Below, in pieces: positions 33,901 through 47,743 of a stretch of 64,000 bases of DNA. The notes beneath the pieces are model-generated. The model saw only the letters and a program-made list of their open reading frames with translations, did no database searches and had not been told where the DNA came from. The translations under genes were made by a program, and so were the position numbers. Source of the DNA: Lentinus brumalis (lineage: Eukaryota; Basidiomycota; Agaricomycetes; Polyporales; Polyporaceae); the NCBI GenBank assembly GCA_001792895.1, contig MARA01000007.1:1364001-1428000 (forward strand). Reading direction: 5' to 3'. Numbering within the stretch: position 1 is the first letter of the stretch; each line of letters begins with the position of its first letter.

Positions 33901-36900
33901 CGCCGGGACAGTCAGGGGGATCCAAGGCAGCTCAGAGGGAAGGAGGCCAATGAGACGCGCACCTGACGGCCGGGAGCACTAGCACGAGGACAACGAGCAT
34001 CTCCCGCGAGTAACTAGCTTATCCCGCAGTGAGAAAAATGCCGACATACCTGCGCACACTAATCGTTCATGATGTCCTAGCGGAACGATTCGGATGCATG
34101 CATTCGACCGGCGACATGCAACGCCACTTACGAGAATCCTGCAATCGAGCCTTGAGAAGGCCCCGACATTGCCCGCCCTGTCCCTGGCAATTCCCGTGCG
34201 TGAGTAGCGTGTGCTATAGGCTGCACGCACCATATGCAGGCTTCCCAATCGCGATGCGTGCTTCTCACATACCGAGCCTAAGCCACGCTGCAGCAGTCCC
34301 AGGGTTGGAATACATTCAGAGATCGCGACGACAGTGGGCACATGCCACAGAGGGCTGGCGGCCGCCGTAAATCAAGCCAGGCAACCCTGCCACCGCGGTC
34401 ATTCCGGGTGACTGGACGAAGCTATTTGCGGGGCCCCGCGTCCGTCATCCTGTCACTGCGCATGCGGGAGATGCGCTGGTGAGAAGCCGCCCGGGGTAAG
34501 GCGACAGATGGTATAGCGTACCGCGTATGTTTTAGGACCACATGGGCGGCGGCGCCCGACAGAGTTCAGGTCTTCATGTAGCAGCCCCTAGCGGTTGGTG
34601 AAGCTGGAAACATACGTGTGAGCGTGCACCTGGGGCGACTTACACTGTTACAGGATGCGTGGTACTCAGGGCGAGCGGCGGTCCAATCATGCAGACCTGA
34701 GGGGTGAGTTCAGCGCACTGTGGCGTAGTTTCCCTCAGCAATGCATCATCACGCCAAACACGTCCATAAACTGAGAGACGGTGGTGGCAAGACGAAGACC
34801 GCGTCGGCGGAGGACTCACCGCCATGCCAAGTAGCCTCGTGGCAACTCTAAGCGCCGCCGCGTGCTCAGACCAAGAACGGAGTTGAGCGATCGTCTGTCT
34901 TGTCCACTTATCCAGCTCGGATACATGCGTGGATAACTCAACTCTTGTTCAGCCTCCTAGGATAAGCCAGTCCACCATGAGAGAAATAGGCCTGTAACGA
35001 AGGGGAGCACTACGGCTGTACTATACACATTTGGTTCGCCCTGTTGTGTCGAGGTTATTGTCAGGAACAACGCTTGTACCTCAATAGTAGTCAACGAAGC
35101 TTCACGGTAGTTCGTTCGTACGCCACACCTACTCCCTTCAGGCTTGTTCTCCCTGCAGACTAGCTCGTGATATCGTTGTGATCGATCGAGTGCAACACCC
35201 GGCGGGGGCGATCGAGGCTGCTGTCGCGGGAGTATCGGCGCATGCGCAGATCGGGGACGCTGCCCAGTCCAGATCCGGTGTCTTGTTTCACTGGTCAATG
35301 TCTCTCGACGGAGACGGAGATGAGCTTGACGACCGACAGTCAAGCCTCAAGCTTCGAAACACGCCGCCGCCATGGCCTAACCTCGCATGGTAAGCTCGTG
35401 CGACGGGTGACGACTGTCGTCATGAAGGTGCCGCGATACCCAGTATGACCTTTCGCGCGACAGGAGGTAAGTGTCTAGAAAGGACTTATATTGACGTTAG
35501 CACGGGGTCCACGGACAAGGTGTCAACTGTATCGGATATGATGACCGCTCGCCGATGTAACACACATCGCAGGCTGCATCTCCGCTGCATGGTGCGCTCA
35601 GGTTAATGTGCGCGCATGGGCGTCGCTGCGGGAGAGCATCAGCAGTAATTCAAAGACAGGGAATCTGCGATGGGCGCACCGTACTAGTACACCGCAGTGT
35701 TTTGGCACGATCAGCTGATATCGTCCATGAGCCCATGCCACTATCGCCGTGCGCGGATAATGCATCGCGGTGTATTCTGACCGAACGATGTTAGGACTCG
35801 CACTCTTCATGAAGACTCGTAAGATTGCCAATATGGATTCAGCGACGAGTTCGCGTTCCAACCCAAACACCCTGCCACGAACTTGTCGCCGGTGATCATC
35901 TCCGTGCCGACATTCACAGATGCACGAAATTGTGAGGACATGGTAGACTCCGAACCCCGATCTCGCGCACAGCGATGGCTCGGACGAGGTACGTACCTGT
36001 GCCACTCTCGACAAGTCGTCCCAGCCTGGAACTGGACGGACATCCGCATGTTTATCACAGGATGTGCCGTGAGGATGCATTCCCTAACGAGAAGCCCGAA
36101 GGGCGCGTTGACGAAATGAAGAGGCGGTGGATCGATTGTTGTCATATTCGCCCGGTGAATCCAGACCGTCCAGGCTCCCAGGAGTCGAGACGCAATCCTG
36201 CATTTTGGGGGCCCGAGTACTAGAGCGCTAGGAGTTCAGGAGCGAGCATCCGGGTGTGATAGACAAGATGGACACAATAGCCTGCATGGCGAGACCGTAA
36301 AGACGGAATGGAGAGCAGCCGACCAGATGAGCGCAATGATGGTCTGCGAGAAGAACTTCCAAGACGAGCGAGGAGACGCGCTCGCCACTGGTAGACGGCC
36401 CGAGCGGCCCGTGTCTTCCGCGTCCACCCGAGCCAATCGCGAGTTTCTGCAACTCATCTCTTTTCGATTGGCCGATGACCTTCTCCCAATAGCGTCGCTC
36501 GAATGCCGCGGCCAACGCTCGCACAGAACTGCTCGGGGTTATTTTCCAAGCAATCACCAGCCCATATGTGCAGAGTCAGTCGTACTCACCAGCTTCCTCA
36601 TCCAGGCGGGAGACGATCCCGGACACGCAGCCCGACCCCGCTCACCTGATTGGCGTTCAATCCCGCATCCTCGGCGCAGCATCCTCGGAGTCAGTTCCCA
36701 TGCTACTCCGTCTGTCCCAGGTTGCGCCCGGGTCCCGACGAAGAATTGTCAAAATGAACTTGAGGTTGGAGCCCCGCACTCGCCACGGACGCCGACATGC
36801 CGAGCCATGACCCAGGAATACATGCAAGAATCAAGATGCACTGCTGTACTTACCAGTCGTCGCGCTACTGCCGCAGCGGCGCAGCGCTCTGTGCGACGTC

Positions 36901-37500
36901 GGAGTGCTAGAGCTCCCTGGGCCGGTCGGTTTCGTGGAGTAGGTTCTGCTTCCGCCTGTCGCCGTCGGGAATGTCTGCATGCAGTGCCTGGGTCCGATAG
37001 TAGCGGTCCGAGGTCGAGCGGTGTTTGGTAGGTCGAACTACACTGACTACACCCATCTATCTACCGATCCACCGAAGGACTTAGCTGACTGCTCGGCATT
37101 TGCAGGTTATGTCCCGGGGAGGGTTATCCGAAGGACTTGAAACTTCACGTGGATGGTCGATCTGCTCATGCTCAAGATGCTTCCGCGCGCACTCATCCAA
37201 CACCCAAGATCCGAGGCAGCCAATCTATGTTGGTACGACAGCACGTCGCGCGGAAGCAATTGTCAATCTGCAACACCGGTCCTGCGACAGCGACGATGCG
37301 CAACACGGTCCCTCGGTAAGTTCCATGGCGAGCACCAAGCACTCGCTGCAAAACATATCTCCACACACGCCCGCTGCCCAACCCTCATGGGATATGAGTT
37401 CACAGTCAGTCACCAACCCCGGCCGTCAATCTTGCAATCTGACACCATCTCTGCAGCAGCAAGACAGACGACAGATCCGGCGCCGTGGCTGATGCATGAT
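30956..37500. other. Gene-poor region, left part of desert
   Basis: About 6.5 kb of mixed-composition DNA after the HDAC gene. ORFs reach 100-234 codons but none shows a domain, sensible composition or splice-linked partner. I see no reverse transcriptase, transposase or integrase motif, no long terminal or inverted repeat, and no tRNA. The small repeat at 32154-32232 is listed separately. Decayed transposon sequence cannot be excluded without a search. Confidence 0.5.
32154..32232. repeat. Nested short direct repeats
   Basis: AGGATAACC occurs three times (from 32154, 32178 and 32223), and CCTTACGCGA twice (32195-32204 and 32214-32223). The copies alternate over 80 bp, suggesting local duplication. 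Function unknown. Confidence 0.6.
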
Positions 37501-38880
37501 GACGATCAGCGAGGATAAGTTCGAGTGCGGAAACCGACGGACGACACAACGGCGCACTAACGTCCCCGCACCGTGGACGCACTCGCGCCGGCCCATGTGC
37601 TGCCGTCGGGAGAGCGTACCGCTGCCTGATCAACGCCCCCCTCCCACCAGCCAAACGCGCACACACGGCTGCCGCGCCGCTCCCGTTCCTGGCAGAGCAT
37701 CCGAATTCGAAGGAGTTGGTCGACAGACATCGCTCGGGCCTCCCACGCCCCTGCCCATGCTAGGAAACTTCGGAGCAACCCCCCCTTCCCTCATCAACCC
37801 ATTTTCGCGCGACACCGAGCTGGTGCCTCTCGCGCTCGGACGAGCCGGTCCCTCGCCCGGGCGCGTCGTACTGTATGCATCGCCCATCTGCGCCCCGGAG
37901 ATTTCCAGCAAAGCAGTCGTCAATCACTCGAGCCATCTATCTCGTGAGCGGTAGCGTCCGTGATATCTCAGTCTTGATTCATCATCACTTTCCGCTGAGC
38001 AAACACGAGAAGCACTGGGAATTCGGAAAACCTCACCCGATAACATAGGAAAACATTCCGCGGGCCACTGGGCAGCCCGGGGATGATAACGCGAGCGGTT
38101 GCTAGCTGACATGTAGGTCCGAACGTGGTGAGTTGAACATCCCAGCAACTCATTTACGTTCGCACTGCACCTCGCGGCTCACTGCCCAATCCAGCTGGAA
38201 TGCCTCCAGGCGAGCTCCCTCCTCCCTCCCTCGTCCCAGGATCCCAATGCGCACCCGGTTGGCATGCGTACAGTACTAGTACTTGCACCCGGACCATCCC
38301 CGGATCCCCCACGGCCACTATCGCAGGCCGCCGATCCGTATCCCCATCCCCATCATCTGCATCCCGCCATCCACTGCTTCTCTCTCGCGTTCCTCGTTCC
38401 TCGACCCTTGGCAATTAGCCTCGGAGATCGCCATGGCCCCATCATACTTACCGTGTGTCGCGAGAGTCGAAAACACAAGCCAGTCGCCGCAGCCACCGCC
38501 ACAAAGCTGCGAGCGTCCGCTGCCCGTTCCCCGCTGTTCACCGCCCGGAGTTGCAGGCCCGCGTGCAGCGAGCAGCGTGCAGCGTGCCTCCTATTTTACT
38601 GTTACTGCATACGCCCGGATCCCGGCAGGGACTCGCGTAGTGGACCTACCGGACCCGCGCGCGAGCAAGCTTTTACCTCCTGCAGTTCCGAAGCCGGCCC
38701 TCAGTACGGCCTGGCGCATGCGAACTTCGAAGTGAGGAAGAGCACCCGGGAGGCGCCGCCCACACTACATTGACACTGACACTGACAGCACGGTGGGTCA
38801 CGACGATTTGTCAGGCGGACTACCATCGCGGAATCAAATCCTTCGCGCTACATAGGCTGCAGGCTGCAGGCACGGCCCAC

Positions 38881-38913
38881 ACGACGCACTACGACGCACG
38901 ACGCACGACGCAC
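38881..38913. repeat. Short tandem array, 7-bp unit ACGACGC
   Basis: Three contiguous copies of ACGACGC at 38891-38911, plus a fourth copy at 38881-38887 separated by ACT. Confidence 0.85.
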
Positions 38914-39878
38914 AGGCGATGAGTGCATCGAGCATCGAGCTGATGTGATTCCCTTTCTTTCATCCTCGATTGGACTAGCCACGGAGTAACGCGCGGGCGA
39001 TACCGAGTGGCATTGGCAAGCCGGCGGTCATCAAGCTCGAGACGCGGCGCGCGCGGACACATGGAGAAGGTCGCCCAGGACCTGGCATTGGATAGGACAG
39101 TACGATAAGTACATACATGGTACACGATATCGATCCGACTCGGGGCGCGGGCGAAGCTCGAGCGACCGGGCAGAAGACGAATTGGACGCGGCAGGCGCTG
39201 GGTCCGTCGCCGGAGAGTTGGCGGGTTCGCGATCGTCTGTGTGCAGGTGCGGGTGCGGGTGCGTATGGCCTTAGCGAGGGCTTCTGTCCGCTAATATGCT
39301 TACATGCTTGGGTTAATTTACAGGCTGGCAGGTGTGCGCTAGGCAGGGGGGAAGGTGCTCGCTGGGTAACAAGCTTCCGCGATGTGTCATGCCAATGCAT
39401 TAGCAACCTACATACAATGGTACACCGTATTTCCCTTTCCCCCGCGCCGTTACCAACAAGCTCCACGACAAGCTCGGTGTCCACCAAGCACCGACGTCGG
39501 GCGTAGGAGACCGACGTGCACAGTGGCACGGTGGCACGGTGCGGCGAATGCTGAGCGAGGACGCGGCGGGATGCTGGGAACGCGCGTCCCACGCGTCCGC
39601 GTCCGCACCCGCGCCCGCTCGATGCATCTTCTCTCCACACCGAATCCTGATAAGTGAGTACTGAGTACTCGCCGTCGTCCCTGGGGCCTTGCCCAAGGAT
39701 AAGTGCTGCTGACTCATGGGCAGCAGATCGGCATCGGCGACATCACAGAGCGACCTCGGAATCGGATGGCGTGAACCTTCGTGTGCGTCTGGCTGCTGGC
39801 CCGCTGGGGGGACCGGGGTGCGCTTGGGGTGCGGAGATGGAGATGCGAGCGTTTGGCAGCCGCGTCTATGTAGCTTAA

Positions 39879-39901
39879 AGCTCGAAGCTCGAAGCTCGAA
39901 A
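39879..39901. repeat. Short tandem array, 7-bp unit AGCTCGA
   Basis: Three perfect copies of AGCTCGA at 39879-39899. Confidence 0.85.
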
Positions 39902-42900
39902 CCCGAGGTCTGAGGCTTCAGGTCCAAGTGCAAGCCCCGTGCGGAGAAGTGCGGACTTGTCAACGTCTGTGTCCGACTTCTCAGATCGCAACGCAAACGC
40001 GGAGTGAGGTACGTACGGGTTAATGCCACCAGTGACTAGTGCCTAGTGATCAATCACCCTGACGTGTACGGTGTTCAGCGCACCCCCATCTGCAGATGCA
40101 TCCAATACACTCGCTGCACAGTACCGACCCCGTGAGGCTGTGACGCGTAAATCCGCGCTGCGAAGCTCGAGGTGCCAACCCGTGAGCGGTGCCTCTGAAT
40201 GGCTGAATACGCCAAGCGTGCGAGCTGAGATAGTGCGGCCCCGCAGATTTCAGAGCTCGCAGGGGACAGGGGGGAACGATGGGAGAGGGGTGCGAAAAGC
40301 CAGCCTCTCAGCTCTGAGCCCGGAGACAGTGCGAGCCTCGAGGGGCAGGGTCAGGTCGAGGGGTACGCTGGCAGTGGGAGCGCACCCGCACGGGTCTCGC
40401 GGGTCCGTGGCCGCCTTCGAGCGTGGGCGAGGGCGAGGGCAATCACGAGGACAGATATTGTCGATGCCGCAGCTGTCCATGACCGTCGGACGTGGAGGAG
40501 ACTCAGACTTGATGCATATGCACGGGCAGCTTGAATTGTATCGCATTGCGGGGCCCCTGGTAGTGTTCGACTGGCATCTGACAGCGACTGCAAAGTCCGA
40601 CTTGTCCGCGTTACGAGCCGCATATTTGGAATGTAATGAAGAGGCGGTGCGCGGGGTGACTGCGACCTCGGTCAATCGTTACAGCCGTACCCGTACATGA
40701 TGATGCACAGTAGTATGTAGTGCACGTCTTCGCAGCGACGTCCGAGATGGACAGCGCAAGTGCACCGCCAGCGGAGATGGCGTCAGCACCCGCTCCCTGG
40801 TCCGTTCGCACGGCGCAGATGGCATCGGCGAGCGGAGTGCGGAGTCGATGATAAGTCCCTACTGGGGACTTAGCCGACCTCCTGCCCGATGCGGCGCACG
40901 GTGCACGCACGGACGGGATAGACCATGAGAACGTCCCGTTGGCTGACCCAGGGCCGTGTGCGATTGGCTCGCCGCGCCTGGGAACGCCAGCCGTCGTGCG
41001 CGCGAGCTCCTGGGCATGGGCATGGGGGCGAGCATCGTGCACGGCCCAGCCAATCGCAGCGGGCCTCTGGACACCGACGGCCTGGAGCGTATGCACATTG
41101 ATAGCGGTCCGTGCCTGGGAGCGTCGAAGGCGGGACGGTGCCGCTAGCTGGAGGGCAGCTGGGGGCGGGTGGCCTGCGCGGGAGCCCATGGAGCGGCCCA
41201 TACGCGGCAAGTCAAGTGCGTGTTCGTGTGTTCTTGAGAAACCGGACGTTGGCTCGATGTCTATCACACTTCCCGCTCCCACACACCCTTCTCGACGCAC
41301 AGAAGCGCATACACCGAGCTCTGTCCTGTCCCGCAACGTGTCCCCCAGAAGCCCTCCAGAGAAACATTCCGCGGAAGACGTGATCGACGATGTGGGCGAC
41401 GGTCGACGGGATCGGTGCACGAATCTCGAGACATCGTGACAGGACCTGGGCTACCGAGCACCTGCGTCCGAACAGGCCCTCGCTGCTCGCACCCGAGCAC
41501 AAGCGGCGTGCCTGCGACGCCGCCTCGTCATCGCCGTGCCCTGCAACGCTTCGCTGTGAGTAGCCGGGGTAAGTGATCTCGCTGAGAACGCAGCGCAAAC
41601 AGGCTCACCGGGCACCAAGCCTGTCTGAAGCCCGCCCGGCCCATACACGTTTCGTGACGTGTGCATGGTCGCCAGAGGCCACGGAAGGCGTCCCACCAGC
41701 CCATGCACCCAGGAGGAAGCGGAAGAAGGCGTCGAACGCGCCGAAGCCAAGGGCACGTCGGGGAACACTCGCTGACTGATGTCCGCTGAGTGGCGAAGCT
41801 CGAGCTCGACCGCACCGCGGGCAGCGATAGCGATAGGAGGCCGGCGAGCAACGAACACAGCAGGCGGACTGCTTCATGCGTCGCAGGTCGCCGGCCTCGG
41901 CTTCGCGGCACGGATCCCTTCTCGTTCAGAGTGCGTCGGGCAGCGCGTTCGGCAGCAGACACGTACGCGCCCGATCCTGTTCGCCTCCCGTCTGGCGGCG
42001 GACCACGTTCGCCCGCGGTGCTGTTGCGTCGACGTCATGGCTCTTGGTCGCCGGCAGCTGTCCTTCCCCTGCGGGAGCCGGCGTGCTCGGCTTGCGCACG
42101 TCCAGTGGGGGCCATCGCGTTCCTGGGGATAGAAGCTCGCTCGATCAGCACCTCCGTGCAGATGTGAAGCCCTCCGAGACTTGCTTCGCAGGGTCGGACA
42201 TGGGCTCGAGTCCACACACCTGCACTAGCATCTGCGCCCAGAGACGTGAACGAGATAGGGATGATCCATTCGAGGCTAACTGGTCGCCCGAGGTCCACGT
42301 CGCACCTTCGCCCAACACGGATCCTTGGATCTATGGATGTCGCCCTCCTCGCGCCCGCAGACAGGAGCAGGCCGCCCTGTGACCAGCAGCACGACCCGCG
42401 GGACGCAGGCCATACCTGATCCGGCTGCAGAGGCGGGTGGCAGCGACGGAGCGAGCGTCGTTCTGACAGGCACGCCCAGACCTGCAACGGGAGCGTTCTC
42501 TGAACGATGTGCAGTGGCGATGGTGGGCGCGGTCGCGTCCGGATTGGGTTGTGGCCACACCACATTCTGTCAATGTGTCGATGTCTGCCCGTGGCGCAGT
42601 GCGGGGGAAGCGAAGAGTGCGCACGTCATGGTCGCCGGCGGACCATGGGGTGTTCTCCAGACTGCTGTGCAGCGCCGTGCATGTCTCGGGCGACGTGTGC
42701 GCTCGCCGCTCGGGGATGCGATGGAGGAGGAAGGTGGACGCACCAGCACGGCCCACGATTTGTGTACGAGTCGGACGGCGTTTGTCAGGCGTCATGGCGG
42801 TCGCATAGAACCGCTTGCTTTGGCCCGGGAATATTGAATATTGGATGCTTATCAGAGTGTCGGTGTATCTGCATGCCCGCTCGGCGTAGCATCCTAGATG

Positions 42901-43488
42901 TGCAAGTCAGCAACTCGCGCGCGTCCAACGAACGTATGTATACGGGGATATACTGCACCTTCGAGTTCCTGCTTCTCGCCAATGTCAATGCATGTACCAT
43001 TACATCTCTTCCCTACCTACCTCCGAGCCCTCGAAGCGAACCTCGCAGCGCCGACGCGCGACGATCCCGCCCGAGAACACGGCTCCCGTCCGCAGATGGC
43101 CGTCCCAATGCCATGGGCCGTATGCATGTCGGGGCCCCGTCGGCGTCCTGTGCGGCGTGCCAGTGCAGCTGGAGGACTGATGCGTGATGCATGATGGCCG
43201 CGAGCGAGCACCCTATGCGACGCGACCCTCTTCAGTCTTAGTCGCGCTCGCGGGCCACGGCGTACAACCTGGCAGGGCCGCGCCTGGCAAGTTCCGCAGA
43301 GTCGCATGTTGCATGTTGCGTTATGTTATCGCTGTATACTTACTGTATGAGGAGGAGGGCGTCACGGTAAGCAGGTGCATAAGTACGGCATCGGGCGGCC
43401 CGCTCGCGCTTCGCGGTATCTGTATCTGTAATGCGCGGAGGCCGGCCGACGGTACGCACTGATTGTTGAAACGTTGAATGCAGAGTCT

Positions 43489-43515
43489 GAGTACTGAGTA
43501 CTGAGTACTGAGTCA
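43489..43515. repeat. Short tandem array, 7-bp unit GAGTACT, ending in TGAGTCA
   Basis: Three perfect GAGTACT copies followed by GAGTCA, so the array ends in the AP-1/GCN4-type heptamer TGAGTCA (43509-43515). The same core, GAGTACTGAGT, also occurs at 6033-6043 and 39656-39666. Confidence 0.85.
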
Positions 43516-44464
43516 CCGTCGCCGTCGCTCGACGCTGCGTGGTCCTTGCGATGTGCATAGCCTGCATGTCACCGCCAGCGGCCAGAGAGTCTGAGCCCGA
43601 CGGTCGTGGACGGGATAAGTGTGCATCAGTATACTACGAGGTGGGGTGAGAAGAAAGCCGGAAGGGTAATAGTACTTGCCTTCCTGGGTACTAGGTACAT
43701 AGGTCCTGGGCGGACCGGCGAACATCTCGAGCTTCTGCAGCTTGGCAGACAGCACATAGTGCCCAGTGCCCATGTGCCCAAAACGCTCTAGTGTTTGTTT
43801 AGTTCTCCTCTGATTCTCCAACGTCCGTCTAGGCTACAAGCGCACCCCGCACGGACGCGTTAGCACACCAGGGAGTGGAGGCGGCCGTGTTTCGCGCGTG
43901 TTTGTGGGTGTCACTGGGACTGGCGGACGGATTGTGGTAAGCGGGAACGTAAAAACAAAGCGGGACGCGTCTGTATGTACGGTCGCATGACCAGCGCTCT
44001 CCAACCTTTGCGCCCTAGATAGTGTAGAGAACCACTTGTGTGCAGTGTGGACCGTGCGGGGAGATGACGCGAGGCCAGTGATGACGGTTTTGCGGAGCCT
44101 TTGGGCGGGAGAGGATCTGCGACTGGAATGGATCGCAAGGGCCGTCGGGGGCGACTGTTCCCAAGCCCAAGCGCGGCGTGAAGTTGGAGACTGCAAGCAA
44201 GGCAAGTGGGCTCCTCGAGCATATGCATGTGCAAAGCCGCCGCTGAGTTGAGTAACAAGGCAGCCCGCTAGCTAGTAGCCATGGAGTAAGCCACAAGGTG
44301 CCCCGATCGGAGTTTTGCCTCCGCACAGTGCACACCCTGGAGCCGTCAAGGAGCCGTTGGTCAAGGAAAACTCCCGGCCGCCTCTCCGTGGGCTCGTGGC
44401 AGCTCGTGGCTTGTGAATCCGTGAATCCGTGGGTGTCTTGCAGGGTCCGTTAGCCGGAGGTTGC

Positions 44465-44496
<32 letters not shown>
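44465..44496. repeat. Short tandem array, 7-bp unit GATGCGR
   Basis: Four copies of GATGCGA/GATGCGG plus a partial GATG. Confidence 0.85.
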
Positions 44497-47400
44497 GAGG
44501 TTTGGGCGTCCAGATGATAGATCCGTCAGCAGCTGCCAGCAGTGAAGTGTTGTAACTTGTCTGTTACCCGACGAGCGCAATTGCAAGCTGCGACTCGCGA
44601 GACTCAGACTCAGACTGCCCGTGTTGCCCGTGCTGCGTGCACACTGCACGTTCCAGTAAGTACTAGTCACCCGCGGGATTCTCCCTCCCCGAGTCCCCGG
44701 TCGGTCGTGAGTCGTGACTCGTCCTCGCAGCCTGAGCCTGCAGGTGCATAATGCATAATCCACCGTCGGTCGTCGTGCGCGGCGGGTCGGAGGGACAACG
44801 GTTTCAAGTTTGCGAGGCAAGCATATGCGTGCATGCCTACCTACGGTTACGCGACTCCAACCGAGGCGGGCTGGGCGCGGTCGATGGAGAGCCCCATCCC
44901 ACATCTTTTCCGAATCTGCGCCATCTTCGCGCGCTGCAAAGGCTAAAATGCAGCTCCTTCGCGCAAGCGGTGGCTCGTGAGTCGTGTACGTCGCTCCTAA
45001 GAGGCTGAAGCCTGAGAGGCTAACGCGTATGTATGTACCCAGGATCGGCGCGGCCGTCGTCCGCGGCGTTGCACATCATATGTAATGCACCGTCACGGAC
45101 GCTAGCTAGCGCACCGGGACGGCGGCCGCAAGGAAAGCCGGCGTACCGTGTACGTACCTGGAGTCTGCTGGCCCTGAGGGGACTTGCGTGGTACCGTCGC
45201 ACGCGTAAGTACGCTCTTGTGTGCGTCCTCTGATGCACGAATGATGGACGGGTGTACATCCGAAATTCCCTGCACACCCGCGGTGTCGCATCTTCTTGTC
45301 TTGTCTGCTGTCTGTACTTACAAGGCGGGCGGCGGATGCATATGTTCAAGTTGGAATGATGAGGCGGCCAAGTCTAAAACGGCGGAGCGCCGGAGGCATC
45401 ACCTCTTTGGGGGTGGGCCGGGCGGCGGGCGGCGGGCCCTGTGGCTGAGACGCGATCGACCCGTCACCCGGCCCAGGAGAGTGGAGGCTTTGCAACGTTG
45501 CGGTTGCGAGATGTGACCGCGCCGATGTCGCCAAGGGTGCACGCGTACGCTCCAGACCGCGCCGGCCAACTCGCCGGGCATGAGCAGGAGCGGGCAGGTG
45601 GCGGGGATAGCTCCCGTCGTCGTCCGGACTGGGGGTGTTTGGTAGAGACGGACGGCGACGTCAGACGTGATCGGGGCGTGCTATTGGCTGGGGCGGGGAG
45701 GCTGCATAGAGCGGAGGGCTGGTGTAAGACTGTAAGTGAGACATCGGGCAATATAATATTCGCGTGTGGATCGGTGTGATCAGTAGTAGTCTGAAGCTTG
45801 AATTGCTACTGTACCTGTCTGTCGTGACAAGTCAAGACGTCGGGAGTAGATTGATTGCTACCGCGGCGGAAGCAACCGTCCTCTCCGAGGACCAAACGAT
45901 CGCGAGTCGATGATCTATCATCTAGGTCTTCATATTCACGGCGAGTCCCTTTGTTGCTAGACCGCGAACGTCCATGTCCTTGCGACTTGAACGAGGCGAC
46001 CTCTTGGAATCCGCTTTGAGCAACTCGTCTCCGTCAGTCGAGCTGCAGGACGCATTGTACAAAGTAGTACGCCACACTCACATGTACTCGTACAGCCAGA
46101 CAGGGCATAGTCTAAGTCTATAGCGTCGTTTGCTGCGGGATAATGCGTGAGTCCCCCGCACGGCCCGCCACAAAGCAAGCCAGAGCAGATGAGCCAGCCT
46201 CGTGTCGATAAGTAAGTGACATGGCACTAGTACTGTCAGTGGCTCAGCGTATATACTCGTATTTGGCAAGCTTGAGTTGGGCCACAGCCGACACGCATGG
46301 TGGTCTGTACAAGTATCAGGGCCTCGGGCGCGGTGGATCCGATGTGCGACGCTACTTGTTCCGAGGCTGAACTTGCTGGCTGTGGCACAGTCTCGGATGC
46401 GGCGGAGAAGAAAGAAAGCACTGACGTGCCTCTGTCCGTGCTCGCGACGTCGACAAGGAACTTGCTGCAGGAGCTCGCGGAGTCCAAATGCAATTGGTCG
46501 AACAGCGTGCATCCCGAAATCCGCGGGACAGGCATAGACTGGTACTGTCTTTTGTGTTGTCCGCCACGCGAGGCTCGTACACGCGTGCTCGCTCCTTGTA
46601 CCCACATACCCGAAGTCCGACCTGTGATAATCGCGTGCCCCGGGGTGGGTGGACGTGGGCGCAGGCGTGTGTCCTGGGCGGAACGGGCGGACTCCGAACA
46701 GTCACCGGTGCGCTCGTAACGTGAACAGCACTGAGCGTTACTGAGCGGATGCGCGGGACCAGCCTGAGTGCGGGAGGGCTTACGTCGGGAGCGCATTACC
46801 TGTGGCGCAGGTTTGTCGGGCATACATATCGAACGGTGACCAGGAGAAACGAGCTCGGGTGCGGTAATACGCACTCAAGCGACTGGCGGGATCGGGATCG
46901 CGGCGTGTGGGGAAGTGGTGGTCGGACGAGATAAGCATAGGCATTGCTGTCCGCAATGCGGGACGAACGCGAGGGCGCATACATAATCGTCTACGTGGGT
47001 GACATCGTCGTGGATAAGAGAGTACGAGAGTACTTAGGCGGACGGTAGAGGTAAGGCGTGCGGCGATCATTATCGTCGTGGCCGAAAGCGGGAGTGCAAG
47101 TAGGAGACCGGGTCGGGGAGCCGGAGGGGCCTTACGGACACGGGCAGACACGCGGGGGAAAGCGACGGGAGTCGCTTGCGGTAGAGACAGTAAGAGCACA
47201 GAGAGCGCTGCTGTTGGTTGGGTGGCCCGCGAGATTGCGATGTTGGGATGGGTGCGAGGTGACTGATTGGATAGCAGGTCGGAGACAGGAGATAGGAGAC
47301 GGGAACGGGCACGGAGAGGAGGCGGAGACGGGACGTGCAAGGGCCCGGAGATGAACTGAGCGCAGGGCGATGGCGCGGGATACGACATCAAGTGAACGAG

Positions 47401-47743
47401 TGGATGGACCCATGGTCGAGTCAGATTGCCAGGGAGAGGCGAGACGGGATGGAAGGGAGGCAGCTGGAGGCAGAGAGGTAACGCAATCAGACATCAGGGA
47501 TCCGGGGGAGACTGTCATGAGAACACGAGCTAAGGACCCAGACATCGATTATGTCCATAACGCAGATGTGCATTCCATAAGAGCGAGGGCGCGTGGCGGG
47601 CTCCGGAAAGCGATGAGAGCGATAGGGCAGACGGACGGTCGAGTGATCATGATGGTGCGATGGCCTGGTTGCGTGCGTATGGAAAGAGAGGACGAGTCGG
47701 CGAGGGTCGTTGGATGAGAACACGTCCGGCGGCGTGGGCCCGG

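Larger units (their letters stand above)
37501..47743. other. Gene-poor GC-rich region, central part of desert
   Basis: About 10 kb with high GC and overlapping ORFs on all frames, up to 269 codons. Their translations are Arg/Ser/Pro/Ala-rich and without family signatures, as expected of GC-rich noncoding DNA where stop codons are scarce. The visible structure is the set of short tandem arrays listed separately. No RNA gene was recognised. Confidence 0.5.

Noticed and set aside
36327..37031. 234-codon plus-strand ORF beginning MSAMMVCEKN
   Set aside because: Low-complexity basic translation, no family signature and no splice-linked neighbours.
40611..41420. 269-codon minus-strand ORF
   Set aside because: No motif, no hydrophobic core pattern, and equally long open frames lie on the opposite strand at the same place; typical of GC-rich noncoding DNA.
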